Assembly: GCF_005048155.1 (NCBI RefSeq)
Contig: NZ_SUMB01000011.1
Coordinates: 248,001-312,000, forward strand
Source of the DNA: Streptomyces piniterrae
GTDB taxonomy: Bacteria > Actinomycetota > Actinomycetes > Streptomycetales > Streptomycetaceae
Reading direction: 5' to 3'
DNA: 64,000 nucleotides
The notes beneath the pieces are model-generated. The model did not search any database. It was not told the origin of the DNA and saw only the letters and a program-made list of their open reading frames with translations. This document shows positions 42,071 through 49,809 of the stretch, in pieces (position 1 is the first letter of the stretch; each line of letters begins with the position of its first letter). A program made the translations under genes and the position numbers.

Positions 42071-43360
42071 ATGGCCGGCGAGCGGCTCGCAAAGGGACTC
42101 AAGGAACTCGCGGACGAGCGGGTCGACCACCGCTTCAAGGCACTCCCCCCGGACGCCGAGGGGCTGACCGTCGGCGAGCTGGCCGCCCAGCGCCGCAACC
42201 TCTTCCGCGACGGCTTCACCACCCCCGTGCTGGCCCTCTCCGCGGAGTCGGTCGAGCACAACCTGGCCGTCATGGAGGCCTACGCGGACCGGCACGGCCT
42301 GGCGTTCGCGCCGCACGGCAAGACCTGTATGGCGCCGCAGCTCTTCGCCCGCCAGCTGGCACGCGGCGCGTGGGGCATCACCGCCGCCGTCCCCCACCAG
42401 GCCCGCGTCTACCGGGCCTACGGCATCCAGCGGATCTTCCTCGCCAACGAGATCGTGGACGCGGCCGCGCTGCGCTGGCTCGCCCGCGAGCTGGACACCG
42501 ACCCCGACTTCCGCCTCATCTGCTACGTCGACTCGCTGCGCGGCATCGAGCTGATGGACACCACACTGCGCGAGGCCGGCGCCACCCGCCCGGTGGACGT
42601 CGTCATCGAGCTCGGCGCCGGTGAGGGCGCGCGTACCGGTGTGCGCACCGAGGCCGAGTGCCGGGAACTCGCCGACGCCATCGCCGGTGTGGACACCCTC
42701 CGGCTGGTCGGCATCGCCGGCTACGAGGGGGAGGTACCGGACGCCACACCCAAGCGGGTCGCCGCCTGGCTGCGCCGGCTGGTGGCACTGACCGTGGAGC
42801 TGGACAAGGCGGGCCGGTTCGCCGACCTGGACCGGATCGTGATCAGCGCCGGCGGCAGCGCCTGGTTCGACACGGTCGCCGAGGTCTTCGCCGAGCTCCC
42901 CGAACTGTCCGCGCCGGCCCTCAAACTGCTGCGCTCGGGCGCCTATGTGTCGCACGACGACGGCCAGTACCGGCGTGTCACCCCGTTCAACCGCATCCCG
43001 GAAGAGGGCGACCTCCAGGCCGCCTTCCGGCTGTGGGCGCAGGTCGTCTCCCGGCCCACCCCCCAGCAGGCGTTCCTGAACGCGGGCAAGCGCGATGCGC
43101 CGCACGACCTCGATCTGCCGCGGGCCGACGTCGTACGGTCGGGCCGGGACGGCACCCTGCGTCCGGCGGCCGGCGTCAGCGTCACCGGCCTGTCCGACCA
43201 GCACATCTGGCTCGCCACGGAGAGCGCGACCGCTCTGGAGGTCGGCGACTGGGTCGGTCTCGGCCTCTCCCACCCCTGTACGACCTTCGACAAGTGGCAG
43301 CTGATCCCGCTGGTCGAGGCGGACGGGACGGTCGTCGACTTCGTCCGGACGTTTTTCTGA
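42071..43360 (+). CDS. fold-type III PLP D-amino-acid deaminase / candidate D-glucosaminate dehydratase
   Basis: 429 residues, D-serine dehydratase/D-threonine aldolase-like. The PLP lysine is in FAPHGKTCMAPQL (Lys84). The C-terminal beta domain has His378 (SDQHIW) and the HPC pair His401/Cys403 (GLSHPCTTFDKW), matching the zinc site of eukaryotic D-serine dehydratase. It removes ammonia from beta-hydroxy D-amino acids. With a KDG kinase and an N-acyl-D-amino-acid deacylase next to it, D-glucosaminate to KDG is a better guess than D-serine to pyruvate. The ATG follows GGAGGAGG. Confidence 0.85.
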   Translation: MAGERLAKGLKELADERVDHRFKALPPDAEGLTVGELAAQRRNLFRDGFTTPVLALSAESVEHNLAVMEAYADRHGLAFAPHGKTCMAPQLFARQLARGAWGITAAVPHQARVYRAYGIQRIFLANEIVDAAALRWLARELDTDPDFRLICYVDSLRGIELMDTTLREAGATRPVDVVIELGAGEGARTGVRTEAECRELADAIAGVDTLRLVGIAGYEGEVPDATPKRVAAWLRRLVALTVELDKAGRFADLDRIVISAGGSAWFDTVAEVFAELPELSAPALKLLRSGAYVSHDDGQYRRVTPFNRIPEEGDLQAAFRLWAQVVSRPTPQQAFLNAGKRDAPHDLDLPRADVVRSGRDGTLRPAAGVSVTGLSDQHIWLATESATALEVGDWVGLGLSHPCTTFDKWQLIPLVEADGTVVDFVRTFF

Positions 43361-43370
43361 GGCGCCCGCC

Positions 43371-44999
43371 ATGGACCTGGTCATCCGTGACGCACGGGTC
43401 GTCGACGGCACCGGCGGCGCTTCCTTCCGGGCCGATGTGGCCGTCGACGGCGGCCGGATCGCCGCCGTCGTGCGCGAGGGGGAGGGCGGGCGGCCCACCG
43501 CGCGCCGAGTGCTGGACGCCGACGGACTCGCCCTCTCCCCCGGCTTCATCGACATGCACGCCCACAGCGACCTCGCCCTGCTGCGCGATCCCGCGCACGA
43601 GGCCAAGGCCGCGCAGGGCGTCACTCTCGAAGTCCTCGGCCAGGACGGCCTGTCGTACGCGCCGGTCGACGCCGCCACGCTCGCCCAGATCCGGGCCCAG
43701 ATCACCGGCTGGAACGGCGGAGCGCCCGGGGACACCACCGTCGACTTCGACTGGCGCACCGTCGGCGAGTACCTCGACCGCCTCGATCACGGCTTCGACG
43801 GCGAGGGCATCGCCGTCAACGCCGCCTACCTCGTCCCGCAGGGCACGGTCCGGATGCTCGCGGTCGGCTACGAGGACCGCGCGGCCACCGCCGGGGAGCT
43901 GGCCCGTATGCGGCGACTCGTCGCCGAGGGCATGGAACAGGGCGCGGTCGGCCTCTCCTCCGGGCTGACCTACACGCCCGGCATGTACGCCACCGACGCC
44001 GAACTCACCGAACTGTGCCGGGTGGTGGCCCACTACGGCGGCTACTACTGCCCCCACCACCGCTCCTACGGCGCCGGCGCCCTCCGGGCGTACGAGGAGA
44101 TGGTGGCGCTCACCCGCGAGGCCGGCTGCGCCCTCCATCTCGCCCACGCCACCATGAACTTCGGCGTCAACAAGGGCCGCGCCCCCGAGCTGCTGGCCCT
44201 GCTGGACAAGGCGCTCGACTCCGGCGCCGACATCTCCCTCGACACCTATCCCTACACGCCCGGCTGTACGACGCTGGTCGCGATGCTGCCGAGCTGGGCG
44301 GCGGAGGGCGGCCCGGACGCGATACTCGCCCGCCTCCGGGACGCGGCGAGCGCCACCCGCATCCGGCACGACCTGGAGGTGGCCGGCTCCGACGGCTGCC
44401 ATGGCGTGCCCATCGACTGGGACACCATCGAGATCTCCGGTGTCTCGGACCCCGGCCTGGCGGGCCATGTCGGCAGGACGATCGCGCGCGGCGCCGCGGA
44501 GCGCGGCGAGGAGCCGTGGACCACCGCCCGCCGCCTCCTGATCGACGACCGGCTGGGCTCGACGATCCTCCATCATGTCGGCCACGAGGAGAACGTCCGG
44601 CAGATCATGCGGCACCGTGTGCACACCGGCGGCAGCGACGGCATCCTCCAGGGCGACAAGCCGCATCCGCGCGCGTACGGCACCTTCCCCCAGTACCTCG
44701 GGAAGTACGTCCGCGAGCTGGGAGTGCTGTCGCTGGAGGAGTGCGTGGCGCATCTGACCTCGCGGCCCGCCGCCCGGCTGCGGCTGCCCGACCGCGGCCT
44801 GGTCCGCGAGGGCTACCGCGCCGACCTGGTCCTCTTCGACCCGGAAACGGTCGCCGCGGGTTCGACGTTCGACGCCCCGCGCACCCTCCCGACGGGCATC
44901 CCGCATGTCCTGATCGACGGCCGCTTCGTGGTGGCGGACGGCCGGCGGACGGATGTACTGGCGGGGCGGGCGGTGCGACGGACTGGCTGGACGCGCTAG
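43371..44999 (+). CDS. N-acyl-D-amino-acid deacylase-family amidohydrolase
   Basis: 542-residue cytoplasmic amidohydrolase. Metal ligands are His63/His65 in GFIDMHAHSD, with further histidines in CPHHRSYG and HLAHATMNFG. The catalytic-Asp region is GGSDGILQ, followed by HPRAYGTFPQYLGKYVREL, a D-aminoacylase hallmark. The usual NCG cysteine motif is replaced by LGQDGLS, so this is a distinct subfamily. It begins 10 bp after the deaminase stop, so it is in the same operon. Likely substrate: an N-acetyl-D-amino acid, possibly N-acetyl-D-glucosaminate. Confidence 0.87.
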   Translation: MDLVIRDARVVDGTGGASFRADVAVDGGRIAAVVREGEGGRPTARRVLDADGLALSPGFIDMHAHSDLALLRDPAHEAKAAQGVTLEVLGQDGLSYAPVDAATLAQIRAQITGWNGGAPGDTTVDFDWRTVGEYLDRLDHGFDGEGIAVNAAYLVPQGTVRMLAVGYEDRAATAGELARMRRLVAEGMEQGAVGLSSGLTYTPGMYATDAELTELCRVVAHYGGYYCPHHRSYGAGALRAYEEMVALTREAGCALHLAHATMNFGVNKGRAPELLALLDKALDSGADISLDTYPYTPGCTTLVAMLPSWAAEGGPDAILARLRDAASATRIRHDLEVAGSDGCHGVPIDWDTIEISGVSDPGLAGHVGRTIARGAAERGEEPWTTARRLLIDDRLGSTILHHVGHEENVRQIMRHRVHTGGSDGILQGDKPHPRAYGTFPQYLGKYVRELGVLSLEECVAHLTSRPAARLRLPDRGLVREGYRADLVLFDPETVAAGSTFDAPRTLPTGIPHVLIDGRFVVADGRRTDVLAGRAVRRTGWTR

Positions 45000-47672
45000 T
45001 CAGCTGCGGCCGGGCCAGCGGGGCCGCTCCCGGAGACCCCACGCGATCTCGTCGACCCACTCCCGCACCACCACCGGGTCGGTGGCCACACCGAGGGCGC
45101 CCAGCTCCCGCGCGCGTTCCTCACGAGCGGGTGTGACCCAGGAGGCGAAGAACCCCAGCGGGCCGCGATAGCCGCCCTCCTGGCGCAACCGCTCGGCGAA
45201 GGTGAACCCGCCGTCGGGGTTCCCGTACCCGTCCGCGTACCGGGCGATGTCGGAGAGCACCAGATCCGCCCGGTGCTCGGCCAGCCAGTCGAGCGCCTCC
45301 TGGTCGTTGTTGGCCAGGTGGACGGCCGCGCCTTCCCCGCGCAGCTCCGCGACCAGCCCCATGAAGCTGTCCCCGAGGCGCTCGTCCACCCAGAGAACGG
45401 ACAGGTCACGCACCGGCGGCGCCAGCGGCGGGGGCGACGAGCCGGGCTGCTGGGCAGGGGGGCGTACCGGCTCCTGGAGCGCGGCCACCACCAGATCGCG
45501 CAGCTTCTGCTCGTTGTTGGTGAGCCGGGCGCCCAACTCGGCCGCGCGCTCCTCCCGTTCGGGGCTCTGCCGGATGGTGTAGAAGATCACCGGCCCGTCG
45601 TAGACCCCGTCCCTCTTGAGCCGCGCCACCATGTCGAAGCCCGCGACACGGTCCCGGCCCCGGCTGATGTCGGAGATCAGCAGGTCGGGGCGGCGGTCGC
45701 GGACGGCACGGCCCGCGGCCCGGCTGGTGGACTCGTGCCGCACCTGTGCGCCGAGGCTCTCCAGCACCTCCCGCACCACGGCCTTGCGGTCCGGCTGGTC
45801 GTCGACCCACAGGACGTCCAGCAGCGGGGAGTACGCGGGCTGCGGGTACGGGGACTGCGCCGGATATCCGCCTTGCTGGGTCGGGTATCCGGGTTGCGGG
45901 GCCTGCCCGTACGCCCCCTGTTGCTGGTAGGCGGGCTGCTGCCCGTACGGCGGCGCCGGTTCGACCGGATCCGCGTACGGCATGTTCGGATACGTCTGGG
46001 GCGGCGGCGTCTGCGCTTGCTGCGGCGGCGCCCCCTGGGCCGGGTACCCCAACGGCGCCCCCTGTGCCGGGTACCCCGCCAATGGCACCCCGTCCGCCGG
46101 CCACGCCAGCGGCGGGCCGAACCCCGACCCGGAGCCGTCCGGGAAGGGCACCGACAGCCCGCGCCACAGCGGCGCCCACTCCCTCGACATCGGGGTCGGC
46201 TCGGTTCCGGACCCCACCGGGCCCTCGCGCAGCCGCAGCAGCAGCTGCACCGCGTCCGGGCGGGCGGTCAGCTCGTCGACGAGTGAGGTGAAGGCCGGGT
46301 TGAGCACCAGGTCGGGGAATTCATTGGGCAGTTGGCGCTCCAGCGCGGCGAGCACCGCCTCGCCGCCCGCGCCGGGCGGTTCCGGCGGCACCAGGTCGTA
46401 CGGCGCGAGGAAGTCCCGTACCGTCGCCAGCTCCTCGGCGGATGCGCCGCCGGTGGCCGACAGCAGCGTCCGCCGCACCTCGCGGTACCGCCGGAACTCG
46501 GCCACCACATCGCCGTCCAGCGTGCCGGAAGGGCCGGTCATCATCCGGTAGAAGTCGGGATAGAAGTACTGGAGCAGCAGCGTCCGGAGCACCGCGCCCG
46601 GCCCGAAGTCGCGCCAGACCGGGTTCAGCGTGGCCTCCAGGACGAAGCCGTTGACCAGGCGCTTGATCCGTCGCGGGTTGCGGCCCGAGCGCTCGGCCAG
46701 CAGGTCGACCAGCGCCTCGTCGAGCAGCGGCTCGACCCCGGCGGTCCGTGCGCACCAGCGGATGTAGTCCTTGACGCCCTGACCGTCGGGGGCCGGGATC
46801 CGGTAGCTGGTCTGGAAGATCTTCTCCATGAAGGCGGAGCCGGCCGGCGACAGATCACGCAGCAGGCCGTTCGGACCCAGCGCCGACCGGTCGCAGCCGA
46901 CGACGAACGCCAGCCCCGGCACGTCCAGGTAGACCTTCACCGCCTCGCAGACCGCCAGCACGGTCTCCTCCGAGCAGCGGTCCAGGTCGTCGATGAAGAC
47001 CACGAGGAGTCGTTGTGGCTGGAATTCGGCGGTCTCCGACCACTCCTGCACCAGCTGTCCGATGGCGCCGCGCATCTCGTTGCGGGCCTGGGAGTTGACG
47101 GACAGGGTCTTCCACAGCTCGTCGACCAGCCCGGACACGCCCAGCGGCCCGGCGGCGACGGTCGTCAGGGCGCGGGTGAACCGCAGCAGTGCGCGCCGCT
47201 CGGAGACCCGCTGGAGGCCGCGGCGCAGCACCCGCCGGTCGAACCGCATCAGAACGGACTTGATCAGCCCTTCCAGCGCGTCGGCGCCGGTCGAGGTCCA
47301 GGCGTTGTACCAGACGGTGTGCACCTCGGGGGCCTGTGCCAGCTCCGCGTCGACCAGCCGCATCAGGCTGCTCTTGCCCATGCCCCAGCCGGCGTCGACG
47401 GCGAGGGTGAAGGGGGTGGACTGCCGGGAGGCGACCAGCAGTCCGGCGAGCTGGGCGGCGGCCCGGCCGGCCCCGAGCAGGTCTGCGCCGGGTTCGGCCA
47501 CCGGCTCGTCGTTGAGCAGCGCGAACGGCGAGTACGGGGCGGGGCCGCGCGATCCGGGTAAGGCGAAGGCGTCGGCCCCGGGGGCCGGCGGGTCCCCGGG
47601 GGCGGGTGTGTCGCCGGGCGCCGGCGCGGGCATCGGCGTACGGGTGGCCCCGGTGGTCGGAGAAGTCGCCAT
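45000..47672 (-). CDS. KAP P-loop NTPase fused to two receiver-like domains
   Basis: 890 residues. After a Pro/Ala-rich N-terminus the KAP domain (about 50-490) shows Walker A GWGMGKSS (95-102), VWYNAW and Walker B LLVVFIDDLDRCS, then a long Pro/Gln/Tyr linker with GYPAQG repeats (about 510-615). Two receiver-like domains follow: VLWVDDQP with ISDIS (from about 619) and VLWVDERL with LSDIA (from about 755). Both keep the acidic pocket and the phospho-acceptor-position Asp. No membrane segments. Codon 38 (47559-47561) is TTA. The stop abuts the convergent deacylase stop. Function unknown; KAP proteins occur in membrane organisation and in phage exclusion. Confidence 0.82.
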   Translation of the reverse strand: MATSPTTGATRTPMPAPAPGDTPAPGDPPAPGADAFALPGSRGPAPYSPFALLNDEPVAEPGADLLGAGRAAAQLAGLLVASRQSTPFTLAVDAGWGMGKSSLMRLVDAELAQAPEVHTVWYNAWTSTGADALEGLIKSVLMRFDRRVLRRGLQRVSERRALLRFTRALTTVAAGPLGVSGLVDELWKTLSVNSQARNEMRGAIGQLVQEWSETAEFQPQRLLVVFIDDLDRCSEETVLAVCEAVKVYLDVPGLAFVVGCDRSALGPNGLLRDLSPAGSAFMEKIFQTSYRIPAPDGQGVKDYIRWCARTAGVEPLLDEALVDLLAERSGRNPRRIKRLVNGFVLEATLNPVWRDFGPGAVLRTLLLQYFYPDFYRMMTGPSGTLDGDVVAEFRRYREVRRTLLSATGGASAEELATVRDFLAPYDLVPPEPPGAGGEAVLAALERQLPNEFPDLVLNPAFTSLVDELTARPDAVQLLLRLREGPVGSGTEPTPMSREWAPLWRGLSVPFPDGSGSGFGPPLAWPADGVPLAGYPAQGAPLGYPAQGAPPQQAQTPPPQTYPNMPYADPVEPAPPYGQQPAYQQQGAYGQAPQPGYPTQQGGYPAQSPYPQPAYSPLLDVLWVDDQPDRKAVVREVLESLGAQVRHESTSRAAGRAVRDRRPDLLISDISRGRDRVAGFDMVARLKRDGVYDGPVIFYTIRQSPEREERAAELGARLTNNEQKLRDLVVAALQEPVRPPAQQPGSSPPPLAPPVRDLSVLWVDERLGDSFMGLVAELRGEGAAVHLANNDQEALDWLAEHRADLVLSDIARYADGYGNPDGGFTFAERLRQEGGYRGPLGFFASWVTPAREERARELGALGVATDPVVVREWVDEIAWGLRERPRWPGRS

Positions 47673-47925
47673 CCTGGCCCCCGTGTCAGGTCGTCGGCGT
47701 ACTGAGTGGGCGCACTGAGGTGCGTTCGCCGGCGCTTCCGATCTTGGTGGCGCGGCCGCCCGGAGCGTACCGCCGTGGCGCCCCCGTCCGCCGGTTTCCC
47801 GCGAAATCAGCACCGGGTCAGCGGCCGGTGCGCCGTCACCCCTCGTGATGAAGCACACGCCAACAGTCGATCAAGTGGGGAAAAACACCGGGCGTCCGCG
47901 GTTACGCGGCCGTAAGGTGGCGGAC

Positions 47926-49137
47926 ATGCAGGTGATCCAGTCAACCAAGCTCGCCAACGTCTGCTACGAAATCCGTGGCCCGGTGCTCGAGGAGGCCATG
48001 CGGCTCGAGGCGGCGGGTCATCGCATCCTCAAGCTGAACACGGGCAACCCGGCGGCGTTCGGCTTCGAGTGCCCGCCCGAAATACTGGAGGACATCCTCC
48101 GGTCGGTCGGTACGGCGCATGGCTACGGTGACGCGAAGGGCCTGCTCTCCGCCCGCCGCGCGGTCATGCAGCACTACCAGACCAAGGGCATCGAGCTCTC
48201 CGTCGACGACATCTACCTGGGCAACGGCGTCTCGGAGCTGATCCAGATGTCGATGCAGGCGCTGCTGGACGACGGGGACGAGGTGCTCGTACCGGCCCCG
48301 GACTATCCGCTGTGGACCGCCTCGGTCTCGCTCTCCGGCGGTACGGCCGTGCACTACCGCTGCGACGAGCAGGCGGACTGGATGCCGGACCTCGCCGACA
48401 TCGAGCGCAAGGTCACCGACCGCACCAAGGCCATCGTCGTCATCAACCCCAACAACCCCACGGGCGCCGTATACGACGACGAGCTGCTGCGCGGTCTCGC
48501 GGAGATCGCCCGCCGGCACAACCTGATCGTCTGCGCCGACGAGATCTACGACAAGATCCTCTACGACGGCGTCACCCACACCCCGTTCGCCTCGCTCGCC
48601 CCGGACCTGCTGACGCTGACCTTCAACGGCCTGTCGAAGTCGTACCGGGTCGCCGGCTACCGCAGCGGCTGGCTCGCGGTCTGCGGCCCGAAGGCGCATG
48701 CCGCCTCGTACATCGAGGGTCTGACGATCCTCGCCAATATGCGGCTGTGCGCCAACATGCCGGCCCAGCACGCGGTGGCGACCGCGCTCGGCGGCCGTCA
48801 GTCGATCAACGACCTGGTGCTCCCCGGCGGCCGGCTGCTGGAGCAGCGCGACACGGCGTACGAGTTGCTGACGCAGATCCCCGGCATCAGCTGCGTCAAG
48901 CCGAAGGGCGCGCTGTACGCCTTCCCGCGGCTCGACCCCACGGTCTACAAGATCAAGGACGACCGGCAGATGGTGCTCGATCTGCTGCGCGCCGAGAAGA
49001 TCATGATCGTGCACGGCACCGGCTTCAACTGGACCGAGCCGGACCACTTCCGTCTGGTCACGCTCCCGAACAAGGACGATCTGACGGATGCCATCACCCG
49101 GATCGGCTCCTTCCTGGACGGTTACGGGCAGTACTGA
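47926..49137 (+). CDS. pyridoxal-phosphate aminotransferase (AlaA/AlaT type)
   Basis: 403 residues, fold-type I. The PLP lysine is in FNGLSKSYRVAGYRSGW (about 237). VVINPNNPTGAVY, ADEIYDKILYDG and the C-terminal HGTGFNWTEPDHFRLV are hallmarks of the glutamate-pyruvate aminotransferase AlaA group. It converts pyruvate and glutamate to alanine and 2-oxoglutarate. The ATG at 47926 follows AAGGTGG; a longer frame to 47845 is unlikely. Divergent from the KAP gene, spaced by 253 bp. Confidence 0.9.
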   Translation: MQVIQSTKLANVCYEIRGPVLEEAMRLEAAGHRILKLNTGNPAAFGFECPPEILEDILRSVGTAHGYGDAKGLLSARRAVMQHYQTKGIELSVDDIYLGNGVSELIQMSMQALLDDGDEVLVPAPDYPLWTASVSLSGGTAVHYRCDEQADWMPDLADIERKVTDRTKAIVVINPNNPTGAVYDDELLRGLAEIARRHNLIVCADEIYDKILYDGVTHTPFASLAPDLLTLTFNGLSKSYRVAGYRSGWLAVCGPKAHAASYIEGLTILANMRLCANMPAQHAVATALGGRQSINDLVLPGGRLLEQRDTAYELLTQIPGISCVKPKGALYAFPRLDPTVYKIKDDRQMVLDLLRAEKIMIVHGTGFNWTEPDHFRLVTLPNKDDLTDAITRIGSFLDGYGQY

Positions 49138-49218
49138 GCCGCGCCGGGACAGCGCGTCCCGCCGCCCCACCAGGCGATTTCCGTATCTCTCGACTCTCTG
49201 GCTGTACGACCCACAACT

Positions 49219-49241
49219 TTAGACAGTGTCTAAGCTAGGAT
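49219..49241 (+). promoter_or_regulatory. Fur-family-like 7-1-7 palindrome and -10 element
   Basis: TTAGACA-G-TGTCTAA (49219-49233) is a perfect 7-1-7 inverted repeat of the form bound by Fur/PerR-type regulators. TAGGAT, a good -10 hexamer, follows at 49236-49241, so a bound protein would cover the promoter spacer. The gene it controls starts at 49273. Confidence 0.6.
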
Positions 49242-49272
49242 GGTCTCCTAGACGTTTTCAGGAGGCCGTCCC

Positions 49273-49716
49273 ATGTACGAACCGATCCGCACCAAGTCGG
49301 TCCACACCATGGCCGCCGCCCCGGAGATCCCGCACCGCTCCCGCGAGGAGGAGCTGGACATCCGGCTCGCCGGACATCTGACCGCGCTGCTCACCGTGAC
49401 CGACGAGCTGCACGCCCTGGCGCTGCGGTCCGGCGGCACCGCGGCGGGCGCCGCGCTGGACGCCGCCGCGCTGGCGACCGCCGCCGATCGCATCGCCGAG
49501 CAGGTCGCGCGGCTGAGCGGCGGCCGCTATCCGCTGCGCGCCGAGCCCACCGGCGGCGACCCGTCGCGCATCCCGGCGCTGCATCAGCGCGCCCACACCC
49601 TGGCCGGGAACGCCCTGGCGGTGGCCACGTCCCGGGACGACACCGCGGCGATAGCCCTGACGTCGGAGCGCCTGGAGGCTCACCACACGCCCCTGCCGGA
49701 TCTCGCCACGGCGTGA
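49273..49716 (+). CDS. hypothetical helical protein under a Fur-like operator
   Basis: 147 residues, no family recognised. It is mostly predicted helix, rich in Ala/Leu/Glu/Arg (EEELDIRLAGHLTALLTVTD; AALDAAALATAADRIAEQVA), with no signal peptide, membrane segment or cysteines. Seven histidines, including VHT, LHALAL, LHQRAHT and LEAHHTP, could bind metal, but no fixed motif is visible. The ATG has AGGAGG 7 bp before it. The upstream palindrome suggests control by metal or peroxide. Confidence 0.75.
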   Translation: MYEPIRTKSVHTMAAAPEIPHRSREEELDIRLAGHLTALLTVTDELHALALRSGGTAAGAALDAAALATAADRIAEQVARLSGGRYPLRAEPTGGDPSRIPALHQRAHTLAGNALAVATSRDDTAAIALTSERLEAHHTPLPDLATA

Positions 49717-49730
49717 CGGCGGTGGAAACG

Positions 49731-49767
49731 CCTCCGGGGCCCCGCATCAAGTACGGGACCCCGGAGG
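49731..49767. terminator. terminator between the hypothetical gene and pckG
   Basis: 14-bp stem with one C/A mismatch (49731-49744 with 49754-49767), 9-nt loop, between convergent genes. Confidence 0.82.
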
Positions 49768-49809
49768 GGAGTTGAGCGTCAGCCCTGAGGGGCTGCGGGC
49801 GCCTGCGGA

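Noticed and set aside
42071..43360. Annotation as alanine racemase
   Set aside because: The N-terminal barrel is shared, but the C-terminal His/Cys zinc site (HPC) and the deacylase/RidA neighbours fit the D-serine dehydratase/D-threonine aldolase family.
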